Assembly (NCBI RefSeq): GCF_036226465.1
Contig: NZ_CP108476.1
Location: 3,100,001-3,164,000, forward strand
Length of the DNA: 64,000 nt
Source: Kitasatospora sp. NBC_01250
Lineage (GTDB): Bacteria; Actinomycetota; Actinomycetes; Streptomycetales; Streptomycetaceae
Reading direction: 5' to 3'
This document shows, piece after piece, positions 8,580 to 15,426 of the stretch (positions are counted from its first letter, which is position 1; every line of letters begins with the position of its first letter). The notes beneath the pieces are model-generated. The model was not told the origin of the DNA. It saw only the letters and a list, made by a program, of their open reading frames with translations, and did no database searches. The position numbers were made by a program, and so were the translations under genes.

Positions 8580-9047
8580 TCACTCTTGCTGACTTGCCGT
8601 CAGATCCAGCTCGCACCAGAGCGTTTTCCCTGACGGCGGCCGTGCCACCGCCCCCCACCGGTCCACCAGCGCGTCCACCAGCAGCAGCCCGCGCCCGGCC
8701 TCCGCACCGTACTCCGGCGCCGTCGGAAGCTGGGGCATCCGCTCGCCGCGCGAATCGGAGACCTCGATCCGCAGCACCGTCGCCAGGCCGGGGCAGGGCC
8801 CGAGCAGCATGTGCAACTGGAAGTCCCGGCCGCAAATGTGACCGTGCGTCACGGCATTTGACGCCAGCTCGGACACGATCAGCGCGACGTCGTGATACAG
8901 CTCCTCGGCCTGACTCCAGCCCCAGGAAGTCAACTGTCGCCCGGCCGCGAGCCGGGCCTGCCAGGCCCCTCGTCTCGACGAGACGAACTGCCAACCGGCG
9001 CAGAGCGAGGTCAAGGACGATTGGGCAAGGGTGATTTCGGTCGTCAT
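8580..9047 (-). CDS. HATPase_c-type ATP-binding protein (RsbW/AbaA-orfA-like)
   Basis: 155 residues. The GHKL ATPase boxes are visible: N box ELASNAVTHG (about 63-72), a D-containing strand IEVSDSRGERMP and the G2-type loop GAEAGRGLLLVDALVDRWG. This is the small serine-kinase-like ATPase that in streptomycetes accompanies WhiJ-type XRE regulators and DUF397 proteins. It is divergent from exactly such a pair, 142 bases away. It probably acts by protein-protein interaction, possibly as an anti-sigma-like kinase; the partner is unproven. Confidence 0.85.
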   Translation of the reverse strand: MTTEITLAQSSLTSLCAGWQFVSSRRGAWQARLAAGRQLTSWGWSQAEELYHDVALIVSELASNAVTHGHICGRDFQLHMLLGPCPGLATVLRIEVSDSRGERMPQLPTAPEYGAEAGRGLLLVDALVDRWGAVARPPSGKTLWCELDLTASQQE

Positions 9048-9068
9048 GTCACCGAGCGTGGCAACTGA

Positions 9069-9119
9069 AGCGTACGCTGACCAGAGTGAGATCCGGTACG
9101 GAGCGTACGGGTACCAGAG
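9069..9119. promoter_or_regulatory. Paired direct repeats in a divergent promoter
   Basis: AGCGTACG-CTG-ACCAGAG (9069-9086) is repeated as AGCGTACG-GGT-ACCAGAG (9102-9119), 33 bases apart, about three helical turns. The first copy contains the perfect palindrome AGCGTACGCT. It lies between the ATPase and XRE genes, so it is a likely binding site for the XRE protein. Confidence 0.55.
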
Positions 9120-9189
9120 CAGAGTGTTGCCAGTCCGACCCTTCGACCGTTACCAGATGCGGGCACACAGCACACGGGTGGTGGTCGTG

Positions 9190-10077
9190 ATGACGACAGC
9201 GGACCAGACAGCAACCCCAGAGCTCCCCGAGCAGCGACCGGACGCGCCGGACGACTCGGACGACAGCTCCGAGTTCTTCCGCGCGATCGGCAAACAGCTC
9301 AAACTCCTGCGCGAGCGCCAGGGATTGACGCAGCGGGAGGTCGCGCACATCTTGGGCTACAGCGAGGACCTGGTGTCGTCGCTGGAGCGCGGGCGGCGGG
9401 TGCCGCAGAAGGACTACATGCTCGCGGTCGACAAGCTCCTCAAGGCCGAGGGCATCATGGTGGTCACCCAAGAGGAGATCGACAAGGCCCAGCAGAAGGC
9501 GAAGATCCGGCATCCGGCCTGGTTCCGCGACTACGCACTGCTGGAGGCCCAGGCCATCGAGCGGCACCAGTACAGCACTCACGACATCCCGGGCCTACTC
9601 CAAACCGAGGAGCACGCGCGGGCCCTGTTCTCTGCGCGCAGACCGCTCCTCGCTGAAGCAACCATCGAGGAGCGGGTGTTGGCGCGCATGGCGCGCCAAC
9701 AGATTCTGGAGGTCTGGCCGTTCTGTGACACAAGCTGGATCATCGAGGAGGCAGTGCTGCGCCGCCCCGTTGGCGGTCGAGAGGTACACCGCCACCAGCT
9801 CGAAAAGCTGCTCCACGTCAGCCGCAAGCGCAACGTGGAAATCCAGGTGATGCCGACCGAACGTCCCGAACATGCGGGCATGAGCGGCCCATTCGTCCTC
9901 CTCACCCCTAAGGGCAAGCCGCAGCTCGGCTACATCGAGGTCCAGAGCTTCAGCCATCTCACCAAAGATCCAGAGGAGGTCCGTATCCTGGCTGCACAGT
10001 ACGGCAGCCTCAGGGCCCAGGCACTCACGCCGCTGGAGACCCAGGCTCTGATCGAGAAGATGCTGGGAGAACTATGA
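9190..10077 (+). CDS. XRE-family regulator with DUF5753 domain (WhiJ-like)
   Basis: 295 residues from ATG 9190; starts at 9157 (ATG) or 9178-9187 (GTG) are possible, since no clear Shine-Dalgarno sequence separates them. The XRE helix-turn-helix is at about 30-85 (IGKQLKLLRERQGLTQREVA ... DLVSSLERGRRVP). The DUF5753 domain follows, with the signature YSTHDIPGLLQTEEHARALF and later RNVEIQVMP, GPFVLL and GYIE. The gene overlaps the DUF397 gene by ATGA. Such pairs work in development: WhiJ, together with BldB/DUF397 relatives, controls aerial growth in S. coelicolor. Confidence 0.92.
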   Translation: MTTADQTATPELPEQRPDAPDDSDDSSEFFRAIGKQLKLLRERQGLTQREVAHILGYSEDLVSSLERGRRVPQKDYMLAVDKLLKAEGIMVVTQEEIDKAQQKAKIRHPAWFRDYALLEAQAIERHQYSTHDIPGLLQTEEHARALFSARRPLLAEATIEERVLARMARQQILEVWPFCDTSWIIEEAVLRRPVGGREVHRHQLEKLLHVSRKRNVEIQVMPTERPEHAGMSGPFVLLTPKGKPQLGYIEVQSFSHLTKDPEEVRILAAQYGSLRAQALTPLETQALIEKMLGEL

Positions 10078-10319
10078 GCACCGCGGAACTCGCCTGGTTC
10101 AAGAGCAGCTACAGCAACGCCGAGGGTGGCGACTGCATCGAGATCGCCTGGACCAAGAGCACCCACAGCAGCGGCGAAGGTGGCAACTGCATCGAGGTAG
10201 CCGCCACCCCCACCTGCCCCCACGTCCACGTCCGCGACTCCAAGGACAAGGCCGGCCCCCACCTCACCTTCTCCCCGGCCACCTGGTCCGCCTTCCTCAC
10301 CCTCGCCACCACCCTCTGA
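10074..10319 (+). CDS. DUF397 (BldB/WhiJ-partner type) protein with duplicated N-terminal motif
   Basis: 81 residues, start overlapping the XRE stop. The usual DUF397 pattern is W-KSSYS...G-NC-EVA, then V-VRDSKD...GP-L-F...W--FL. Here the first half appears twice in tandem, WFKSSYSNAEGGDCIEIA and WTKSTHSSGEGGNCIEVA, encoded by two adjacent 54-base units (10095-10148 and 10149-10202). The C-terminal half (HVHVRDSKDKAGPHLTFSP) is single. It is presumably the antagonist or partner of the XRE protein. Confidence 0.92.
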   Translation: MSTAELAWFKSSYSNAEGGDCIEIAWTKSTHSSGEGGNCIEVAATPTCPHVHVRDSKDKAGPHLTFSPATWSAFLTLATTL

Positions 10320-10329
10320 CACCCCACCC

Positions 10330-10367
10330 GCGAAGTGCCCGCCATCCCGACCCGGCGGGCACTTCGC
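10330..10367 (+). terminator. Terminator of the XRE-DUF397 operon
   Basis: GCGAAGTGCCCGCC (10330-10343) pairs perfectly with GGCGGGCACTTCGC (10354-10367) around a 10-base loop, 11 bases after the DUF397 stop. Confidence 0.8.
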
Positions 10368-10372
10368 GTCCT

Positions 10373-10585
10373 ATGGCAGCCACCACCCGGATCACCGTCA
10401 CCCTGCCGACCGAACAGGTCGCCGAGCTGAAGAAGCTCATGGCCGACATCCCCAGCTACGTCACCGAGGCGGTCGCCCGGGAGATCGGACACCAGCGACT
10501 CGGCAACGAGCTTCGCTACCACGAAAGGCAGCACGGCGCGTTCACCGAGGAGGAACCGGCTGCCGTACACGCACATGCGAACTGA
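10373..10585 (+). CDS. Ribbon-helix-helix antitoxin-like protein, orphan
   Basis: 70 residues. The N-terminal strand TRITVTLPTEQVAELKKLM and the helices SYVTEAVAREIGHQRLG are typical of CopG/VapB-like antitoxins, and the tail ERQHGAFTEEE is the toxin-contact type. No toxin gene follows: the stop codon lies inside a terminator stem and the next gene is convergent. The ATG sits only 6 bases after the preceding terminator hairpin, and no Shine-Dalgarno sequence is visible. It may be a remnant or depend on read-through. Confidence 0.6.
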   Translation: MAATTRITVTLPTEQVAELKKLMADIPSYVTEAVAREIGHQRLGNELRYHERQHGAFTEEEPAAVHAHAN

Positions 10586-10617
10586 CGGGACGGCAGCCCC
10601 AGCTGCCGTCCCGTCAG
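10582..10617. terminator. Strong bidirectional terminator
   Basis: A perfect 15-base stem, CTGACGGGACGGCAG (10582-10596) and its complement at 10603-10617, encloses a CCCCAG loop. It serves the antitoxin-like gene on + and the secreted protein gene on -. Confidence 0.85.
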
Positions 10618-10631
10618 TCCCGTGGAGCCTG

Positions 10632-11006
10632 TCAGCGGTCGGCGCAGACCACGAAGACGCTGATGCCCACGCCGTCCGCACCGGGCTGGTGGCCGATGCC
10701 GATCCAGCCCCGGCCGTTGTCGGTCGGGAAGCTGCCGTTCAGCACCGAGTCGTCGCCCCGGGCCTCGGCGCCGCCGCCGATGGCCACCTTCTCACCGGGG
10801 CAGTTGACGACCCGCCGCTGGAAGTTGCCCACGTTCGCGTTGTCCAGCTTGACGATCTCGTAGCCCGCGATAGCCCGGGTCGAGGCCGGCTCACTCTTCT
10901 GCTGCGCCCCGGCCGCATCGGCGTTCGCCTGCACCGCCCAGCCCACACCCCCGGCCAGCGTCAGCGCCATCGCACACGCGCCCAGCACGAGCTTGCTCCG
11001 CATCAT
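10632..11006 (-). CDS. Small secreted hypothetical protein
   Basis: 124 residues from the first of two ATGs (11006), which follows AGGAG at 9 bases; the longer frame to 11087 adds non-signal-like residues. A signal peptide spans about 1-30 (MMRSKLVLGACAMALTLAGG ... AVQANA). The mature part contains VVNCPGEKVAIGGGAEARG and ends SVFVVCADR, with two cysteines that could form a disulfide. Similar Cys-Gly-rich secreted proteins occur in streptomycetes with unknown role. It stands alone. Confidence 0.75.
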   Translation of the reverse strand: MMRSKLVLGACAMALTLAGGVGWAVQANADAAGAQQKSEPASTRAIAGYEIVKLDNANVGNFQRRVVNCPGEKVAIGGGAEARGDDSVLNGSFPTDNGRGWIGIGHQPGADGVGISVFVVCADR

Positions 11007-11282
11007 CAGCGTCTTCTCCTTCGCGAAACACGGCAGGCCCACGATCAGGACCGGCCCTCCACCTCCAGAATCGGCGCTCCACACCAACGACTTGAGCCAA
11101 ACCCCCCATTAGATTGAACACGAAGCACCCCCGGCGCACCACCCAGCCACCAACCCCCGACCTTCGCCCCCAGCGCGAGCAGCCGCCCTGAAGCCGTCAC
11201 ATCCGACTCCCAGAGGCTGTCCCTCAGCACGCTCACACTGCACTGCCCCGCTCCTTCCTGGGTCGACCTGAGCGCTTCAGCC

Positions 11283-11443
11283 ATGCGCAGCACAACCGAC
11301 AGCCCGTTCGGCGCCGATCCGACCGCCGCGGAACTGATCACCGACCCGATACCGGTGGCCGCACCTGCCAGATGCGGGACGCTGCCCGCCGCTTCGCCAC
11401 CCCGCAAAACGAGTTCAGCACGGAGGTACCGCCCTGCACATGA
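11283..11443 (+). pseudogene. Degraded C-terminal fragment of a DUF6879 gene
   Basis: From about 11331 the DNA matches the end of the intact DUF6879 gene at 14813-15358. It reads ELITDPIPVA, then, after a one-base deletion near 11362, TCQMRDAARRFATP and a stop at 11441-11443 (the intact copy has ELLTDPVPVARACQVRDAAW). The N-terminal two thirds are absent. The rest of 11007-11679 holds no recognisable gene, only an intergenic repeat copy and the promoter region of the array. Confidence 0.7.
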
Positions 11444-11454
11444 GCACCGCGCTC

Positions 11455-11498
11455 CTCCGACCCAAAAGTCGGCCAGCCCGACGTTGAGGCCACCACCG
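11455..11498 (+). repeat. Intergenic direct repeat, copy 1 of 3
   Basis: This stretch, containing CCCGACGTTGAGGCCACC, recurs at 14688-14734 with a few changes; the first 30 bases recur again at 15368-15399. Copies 1 and 3 directly follow a DUF6879 C-terminus. Confidence 0.75.
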
Positions 11499-11585
11499 CA
11501 CTCCGCGAGCCTGGAAGCACTGCGGCCTCGCACATCTCCACGGCGTCCCTACACGCTCTCCCTCCCTTGAAGGGCCCCAAGTGCC

Positions 11586-11660
11586 CTTTCCTGTAATGGA
11601 AAGCCGCTGCCCTTGACCCTGTATACGGTGAATCGGGAGTATCGGACGGAACAGCCGACT
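11586..11660 (+). promoter_or_regulatory. Promoter region of the DUF6879 array
   Basis: It contains an inverted repeat CTTTCC-TGTAAT-GGAAAG (11586-11603), a TTGACC at 11613-11618 resembling a -35, and AT-richer sequence GTATAC and GAGTATC downstream. It is the only AT-enriched spot upstream of the small gene at 11680, so probably its promoter. Exact elements are uncertain. Confidence 0.4.
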
Positions 11661-11679
11661 CGAATGAGGAGGGGGAGCC

Positions 11680-11883
11680 TTGGCGCTCACCAAACTGATC
11701 AGCGACTGCCGCGAAGGACCGTGCCCGACCCTGTGGCGCACCGAGGACGGCCGGTACATTGTCCAGGGCTACAAGGTGCTCGACGCCGAGCGCCTGTCAC
11801 AACTCGGCCTGCCGGAGAACGAGACGGCCGTCGAGGTGACGGCCGAGCTGCTGGAGGGATACTTCGGTGCTTCTCACGGGTGA
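11680..11883 (+). CDS. Small acidic hypothetical protein, first gene of the DUF6879 array
   Basis: 67 residues from TTG 11680, 8 bases after GGAGGGGGAG; no ATG or GTG in frame fits better. The sequence has DCREGPCPTLWRTEDGRYIV, with two cysteines, and GYKVLDAERLSQLGLPENE. Its 3' end overlaps the DUF6879 start by 17 bases, so the two are coupled. I know small proteins of this look beside DUF6879/XRE genes in streptomycetes, but not what they do. Confidence 0.75.
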   Translation: MALTKLISDCREGPCPTLWRTEDGRYIVQGYKVLDAERLSQLGLPENETAVEVTAELLEGYFGASHG

Positions 11884-12382
11884 CGACTTCAACGACCTGT
11901 TCCGGACCTTCGCCTCCTCCGCTTTCAAGATGGAGACCCGGGACCGCTACGACGTCGCCGGAGAACGTGCCGAGTACCAGGCCTTCCTCGATGGCGCCGA
12001 CATGCCCAAGGAGTGGGAGGACAGCCCCTGGGTGCGGTCGATGACCGGCGCGGGCAAGAGCCTGCGCCGAGTCCACATCCTCCGCTCGCCGCTGACCGAC
12101 TACCTGCGCTTCGAGCTCGGCTGGGGCTACGTCGGGAACGCCCGGGCCGGCGAGGACATCAGGATCATCGACCTCGCCGAACTCAACGTCACCGGCCTCC
12201 CCGACCACGACTTCTGGCTCTTCGACGACTCCCGCGCCTACCGCATGCACTACAGCACCGACGACGAGTTCCTCGGCGCCGAACCCCTCCACCAGGACCT
12301 GCTCCCGCAATACCTCGCCTACCGCGACACCGCCTGGCGCCACGCGATCCCGTACGCCGACTACTGGCGGCAACCGGCTTGA
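11867..12382 (+). CDS. DUF6879 family protein, paralogue 1
   Basis: 171 residues from GTG 11867. The family pattern is clear: FxxLFxxFxxxAFKMET near the N-terminus, the central block RVHILRSPLTDYLRFELGWG (about 70-89), DFWLFDD (about 115), RMHYSTDDE, and the C-terminal YRDTAWRHAIPYADYW. No signal peptide or membrane segment; acidic and probably cytosolic. It overlaps the small gene upstream and the XRE gene downstream (TTGA), so all three are co-translated. The domain's function is not established; its repeated pairing with XRE-DUF5753 genes suggests a regulatory partner role. Confidence 0.85.
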   Translation: MLLTGDDFNDLFRTFASSAFKMETRDRYDVAGERAEYQAFLDGADMPKEWEDSPWVRSMTGAGKSLRRVHILRSPLTDYLRFELGWGYVGNARAGEDIRIIDLAELNVTGLPDHDFWLFDDSRAYRMHYSTDDEFLGAEPLHQDLLPQYLAYRDTAWRHAIPYADYWRQPA

Positions 12383-13206
12383 CCGCCCCCGACGGCCAGG
12401 AGCTGGGCAAAGCCCTGCGGGCACTTCGAACAGCATCGGGCGTTACCGGTGACTTCGTCGCCCGCAGGGCTTCCATGTCTCCGGGGAAGCTCAGCAAGAT
12501 CGAGAACGGTCGGATCTTGCCGACCGTGACCGACGTCGAGCTCATCCTGACAGCGCTCGGTGTCTCCGAGTCCGCAAAGGCCGCGTTCCTGACCCAGGCG
12601 CGAGCCGCCGTCACGGAGGCAACCGTGTGGCGTGTCCTGCGCCGTCTGGGGCCGCCCAAGCACCAGCAGTCCATCATGGCGATCGAGGCTCGTACCACCG
12701 CACTCAAGGTGTTCCAGGGGCAGTTGATCCCCGGCCTGCTCCAGACCCCCGAATACATGTCAGCGGTCTTCTCCCTCATCCCAGGGCAGTCACCGGACTC
12801 CAGGGCGAGGACGGTGGCGGCCCGGACAGAGCGGCAGGCAGTCCTCTACGACCCCACCAAGTCGTTTCACTTTCTCATCTGTGAACACGTCCTGCGATGG
12901 CTCATCTGCGACCAGCTGGTCATGGCAACCCAACTGGATCGGCTGGTCTCATTCTCTCGCCTGCCCAACGTCCGCATCGGCATCCTCCCGCTCAGCCGCC
13001 GCATGCCCGACTTCCCGATGACCTGCTTCAGCTCATACGACGATCACATTGTGATCGTGGAGACGTTCCACTCCGAGGTCACCACAAGAGACCCCAAGGA
13101 CCTTGATATATACGTCGAAACGTTCGACCGATTCTCCTCGGCAGCCGCCTACGGCGAAGAAATGCTGAGCCTGATCGAGCCCATCCGAGACGGATTCTTG
13201 CGGTAA
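12379..13206 (+). CDS. XRE-family regulator with DUF5753 domain
   Basis: 275 residues from TTG 12379, which overlaps the stop of DUF6879 paralogue 1 (TTGA). The helix-turn-helix covers about 5-60 (ELGKALRALRTASGVTGDFV ... SPGKLSKIENGRILP). DUF5753 follows, with LKVFQGQLIPGLLQTPEYMS, a conserved Glu-His pair in LICEHVLRW, LPNVRIGILPL and the closing IVETFHSEVTTRD region. Same family as the gene at 9190 but clearly diverged. Likely the transcriptional output of the array. Confidence 0.9.
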   Translation: MTAPDGQELGKALRALRTASGVTGDFVARRASMSPGKLSKIENGRILPTVTDVELILTALGVSESAKAAFLTQARAAVTEATVWRVLRRLGPPKHQQSIMAIEARTTALKVFQGQLIPGLLQTPEYMSAVFSLIPGQSPDSRARTVAARTERQAVLYDPTKSFHFLICEHVLRWLICDQLVMATQLDRLVSFSRLPNVRIGILPLSRRMPDFPMTCFSSYDDHIVIVETFHSEVTTRDPKDLDIYVETFDRFSSAAAYGEEMLSLIEPIRDGFLR

Positions 13207-13309
13207 CAGGAAAGGGCCTCGAACCCCCTCGCCTCCGGCCCTACCGTGGTGACCCCGACGACCCGTCAGAATCCCCTGCCGGGCCCAACCGCACCACCGG
13301 AGGTACGAC

Positions 13310-13432
13310 ATGCCCGAGCCTGAAGGCGGCGGCCACGGGGGCAGCCCCGCGCCCACCCCGCCCATGCCCTGGCCGCCCACCCCCTCGCCCGACAGCGGCC
13401 CGCCGCCCGGCAACGGAGGCCACCGCAAGTGA
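13310..13432 (+). CDS. 40-residue Pro/Gly-rich micropeptide
   Basis: Not among the longer frames but well supported. ATG 13310 has a near-ideal GGAGG at 7 bases, and the stop overlaps the methyltransferase start (GTGA). The peptide begins MPEPEGGGHGGSPAP, continues as a PP/WPP/SPD-rich stretch, and ends GNGGHRK. A second copy of its start region, with its ribosome site, lies at 16593. No signal peptide, no Cys, a single Trp. Coupling to a PIMT-like methyltransferase makes a substrate (RiPP-like) role possible but unproven. Confidence 0.55.
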   Translation: MPEPEGGGHGGSPAPTPPMPWPPTPSPDSGPPPGNGGHRK

Positions 13433-14643
13433 CTCTCCCCCTCTCCGAGGGAACGGACCGCCCCGGCCAGGAGCTGGGGCGGCTCCTCCTCAACACCGGT
13501 GCCATGTCACCCGATTGGGCGCCCGCCTTCGCCGCCGTCCCCCGCTCGCGCTTCGTCCCCGACCTGGCCTGGGCCTGGAACGAGGAGCAGGGCCGCAGCG
13601 TCGCCGTCGACCGGGCCAACGACCCGGACGGCTGGCTCGCCGCCGTGCATACCGACATCCCGCTCGTCACCCAGTGGGACGACGGCCACCACACCGGCCC
13701 CGAGCCCGGCCGACTCTCCACCAGCAGCACCAGCCAGCCCAGCCTGGTCATGTCGATGCTGCGCGATCTCGACGTACGCCCCGGCCTGAAAGTCCTGGAG
13801 GCCGGTGCCGGGACGGGCTGGAACGTCGGCCTGCTCGCCCAGCGCCTCGGCTCCCGACAGGTCGTCAGCATCGAGGTCGACCCCGCCATCGCCGCCCAGG
13901 CTCGAGCCAACCTCGCCACAGTCGGCCTCAGCCCGCACATCGTCACCGGCGACGGCGAGTCTGGCTGGCCCGCCGGTGCGCCGTACGACCGGGTCATCGC
14001 CACCTACGGCCTGCGCCGCATCCCTGGCAGCTGGCTTCAACAGACCAGGCCCGGCGGCATCATCCTCGCGCCCTGGGGCACCCACTACAGCCAGCGCGAC
14101 GCCGTCGTGAGACTGACCGTCGCCGAGGACCACCACTCCGCCTCGGGCCGCTTCACCCAACTCGTCGGCTTCATGAAGGCCCGCGACCAACGCACCCCCT
14201 ACCCCGAACACGCCACCCACGTAACCGAGTTCCCCGGCAACGCCGACACCACCCACCGGACCACTCGCACCGCCGCCGACCTCGGCGACTCCTGGGACGT
14301 GCAGTCCTTCGTGATCGGCCTCGCCGTCCCCGACATCACCCATGTCCTCGCGCAGGACGACGCCGGACGCTCCACCACCGCCTGGTTCTACTCGCTGACC
14401 GACAGCTCCTGGGCCGCCGTGACCTGGCCCACCGACGGACCACCGACCACGAGCACCGTCTACCAGGCCGGTCCCCGCCGCCTCTGGCGGGCCGTCGAAC
14501 GCACCCTCGACTGGTGGGACGAGCACGACCGCCCTGCCATCCACCGCTTCGGCCTGACCGTCAGCGACGGCCACCACACCCCCTGGCTCGACACCCCCGA
14601 CCACCCCGTGCCCCGCCACGGCCACGTGGACGAGCAGCCGTGA
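13429..14643 (+). CDS. PIMT-like SAM methyltransferase (peptide-maturase type)
   Basis: 404 residues from GTG 13429. Fold and motifs of protein-L-isoaspartate O-methyltransferase: LSTSSTSQPSLVMSML (about 96-111), motif I KVLEAGAGTGWN (121-132), SIEVDPAIAAQA, GDGESGWPAGAPYDRVIATY, then QTRPGGIILAPWG. The N-terminal stretch FVPDLAWAWNEEQGRSVAVD and the roughly 180-residue C-terminal extension fit the group annotated with FxLD lanthipeptide and ATP-grasp peptide-maturase systems rather than housekeeping PIMT. No lanthionine synthetase or ATP-grasp ligase is nearby. Coupled to the micropeptide upstream. Confidence 0.85.
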   Translation: MTLPLSEGTDRPGQELGRLLLNTGAMSPDWAPAFAAVPRSRFVPDLAWAWNEEQGRSVAVDRANDPDGWLAAVHTDIPLVTQWDDGHHTGPEPGRLSTSSTSQPSLVMSMLRDLDVRPGLKVLEAGAGTGWNVGLLAQRLGSRQVVSIEVDPAIAAQARANLATVGLSPHIVTGDGESGWPAGAPYDRVIATYGLRRIPGSWLQQTRPGGIILAPWGTHYSQRDAVVRLTVAEDHHSASGRFTQLVGFMKARDQRTPYPEHATHVTEFPGNADTTHRTTRTAADLGDSWDVQSFVIGLAVPDITHVLAQDDAGRSTTAWFYSLTDSSWAAVTWPTDGPPTTSTVYQAGPRRLWRAVERTLDWWDEHDRPAIHRFGLTVSDGHHTPWLDTPDHPVPRHGHVDEQP

Positions 14644-14687
14644 CAACAGCTCCACACCCGCGGCCCCGACGAGCCCTGCAGCTACGC

Positions 14688-14734
14688 CTCCGACGCCCCA
14701 GAAGTCCGCCGGCCCGACGTTGAGGCCACCACCG
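14688..14734 (+). repeat. Intergenic direct repeat, copy 2 of 3
   Basis: Second copy of the 11455-11498 repeat, between the methyltransferase stop and DUF6879 paralogue 2. It reads CCCCAGAAGTCCGCCGG followed by CCCGACGTTGAGGCCACC. Confidence 0.75.
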
Positions 14735-14812
14735 GAAGCAGATAGCCGCTCCGAATCGCCCACACGCGCAGCCACGCTCTGGGACGATTCCACGACAGCG
14801 AGGGGAGCGGCT

Positions 14813-15358
14813 GTGAGCCGACGACTGCGGTACATCAGCTTCGATGAGTTCGACGGCATGTTCGAGAGCTTCCAGCACGCGGCCTTCCGCTTGGAGACCC
14901 GCCGCCGGTACCGCTCCGACGAACACACGGAGACCTACCACCGGTTCGCCGCCGGGCGGGAAGCCGACTGGGACTTGGACGACCCCTGGTGCCGTTCGCG
15001 CCGCGAGCAGGTGGCCATGGGCAAGCGCTTCGAACGGGTCCGGATCACGGACAACCCGCCCACCCCCGGGCAGCGCTATCTGCTCGACAACGCCAAGCGC
15101 AACAGTGCCGTCGGCGAGGACATCCGGTACCTCTGGCGCGCTGATGCCGACCGCCTGAGCCTTCCGGGCGAGGACACCTGGCTGTTCGACTCACGCGTGA
15201 TCGCCCTGCTGCACTTCGACGCCGACGACGATCTGACCGGTGTGGAGCTGCTCACCGACCCGGTGCCGGTGGCCCGCGCCTGCCAGGTACGCGACGCTGC
15301 CTGGCACTTCGCCACCCCGCACCACGGGTTCAGCGCGAAAGTACCGTCCGCCACCTGA
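14813..15358 (+). CDS. DUF6879 family protein, paralogue 2
   Basis: 181 residues from GTG 14813, after GAGGGGAG. N-terminal FDGMFESFQHAAFRLETRRR, central RVRITDNPPTPGQRYLL (diverged from the PLTDYLRFEL block), DTWLFDSR, LLHFDADDDLTGVELLTDP and VRDAAWHFATPHHGF. The central motif is the most altered of the four paralogues. The decayed fragment at 11283-11443 derives from this subtype. It is separated from its neighbours by repeat copies 2 and 3, so it may be transcribed with the array or from its own promoter. Confidence 0.85.
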   Translation: MSRRLRYISFDEFDGMFESFQHAAFRLETRRRYRSDEHTETYHRFAAGREADWDLDDPWCRSRREQVAMGKRFERVRITDNPPTPGQRYLLDNAKRNSAVGEDIRYLWRADADRLSLPGEDTWLFDSRVIALLHFDADDDLTGVELLTDPVPVARACQVRDAAWHFATPHHGFSAKVPSAT

Positions 15359-15367
15359 GCGCCGATG

Positions 15368-15399
15368 TCCGATGCCCCAGAAGTCCGCCGATCCGACGT
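15368..15399 (+). repeat. Intergenic direct repeat, copy 3 of 3
   Basis: Shorter third copy (CCCCAGAAGTCCGCCG then a diverged CCGACGT), placed just after the stop of DUF6879 paralogue 2, as copy 1 is after its decayed relative. Confidence 0.7.
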
Positions 15400-15426
15400 C
15401 CCATCCAGCCAGATCTGGAGATGCCG

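Noticed and set aside
11045..11533. 162-codon minus-strand ORF
   Set aside because: Composition and position show it as a shadow of the decayed DUF6879 fragment and repeat; no domain or ribosome site.
13310..14643. Complete lanthipeptide or graspetide cluster
   Set aside because: No LanM/LanB/LanC, ATP-grasp ligase or transporter lies nearby; only the methyltransferase and a possible peptide are present.
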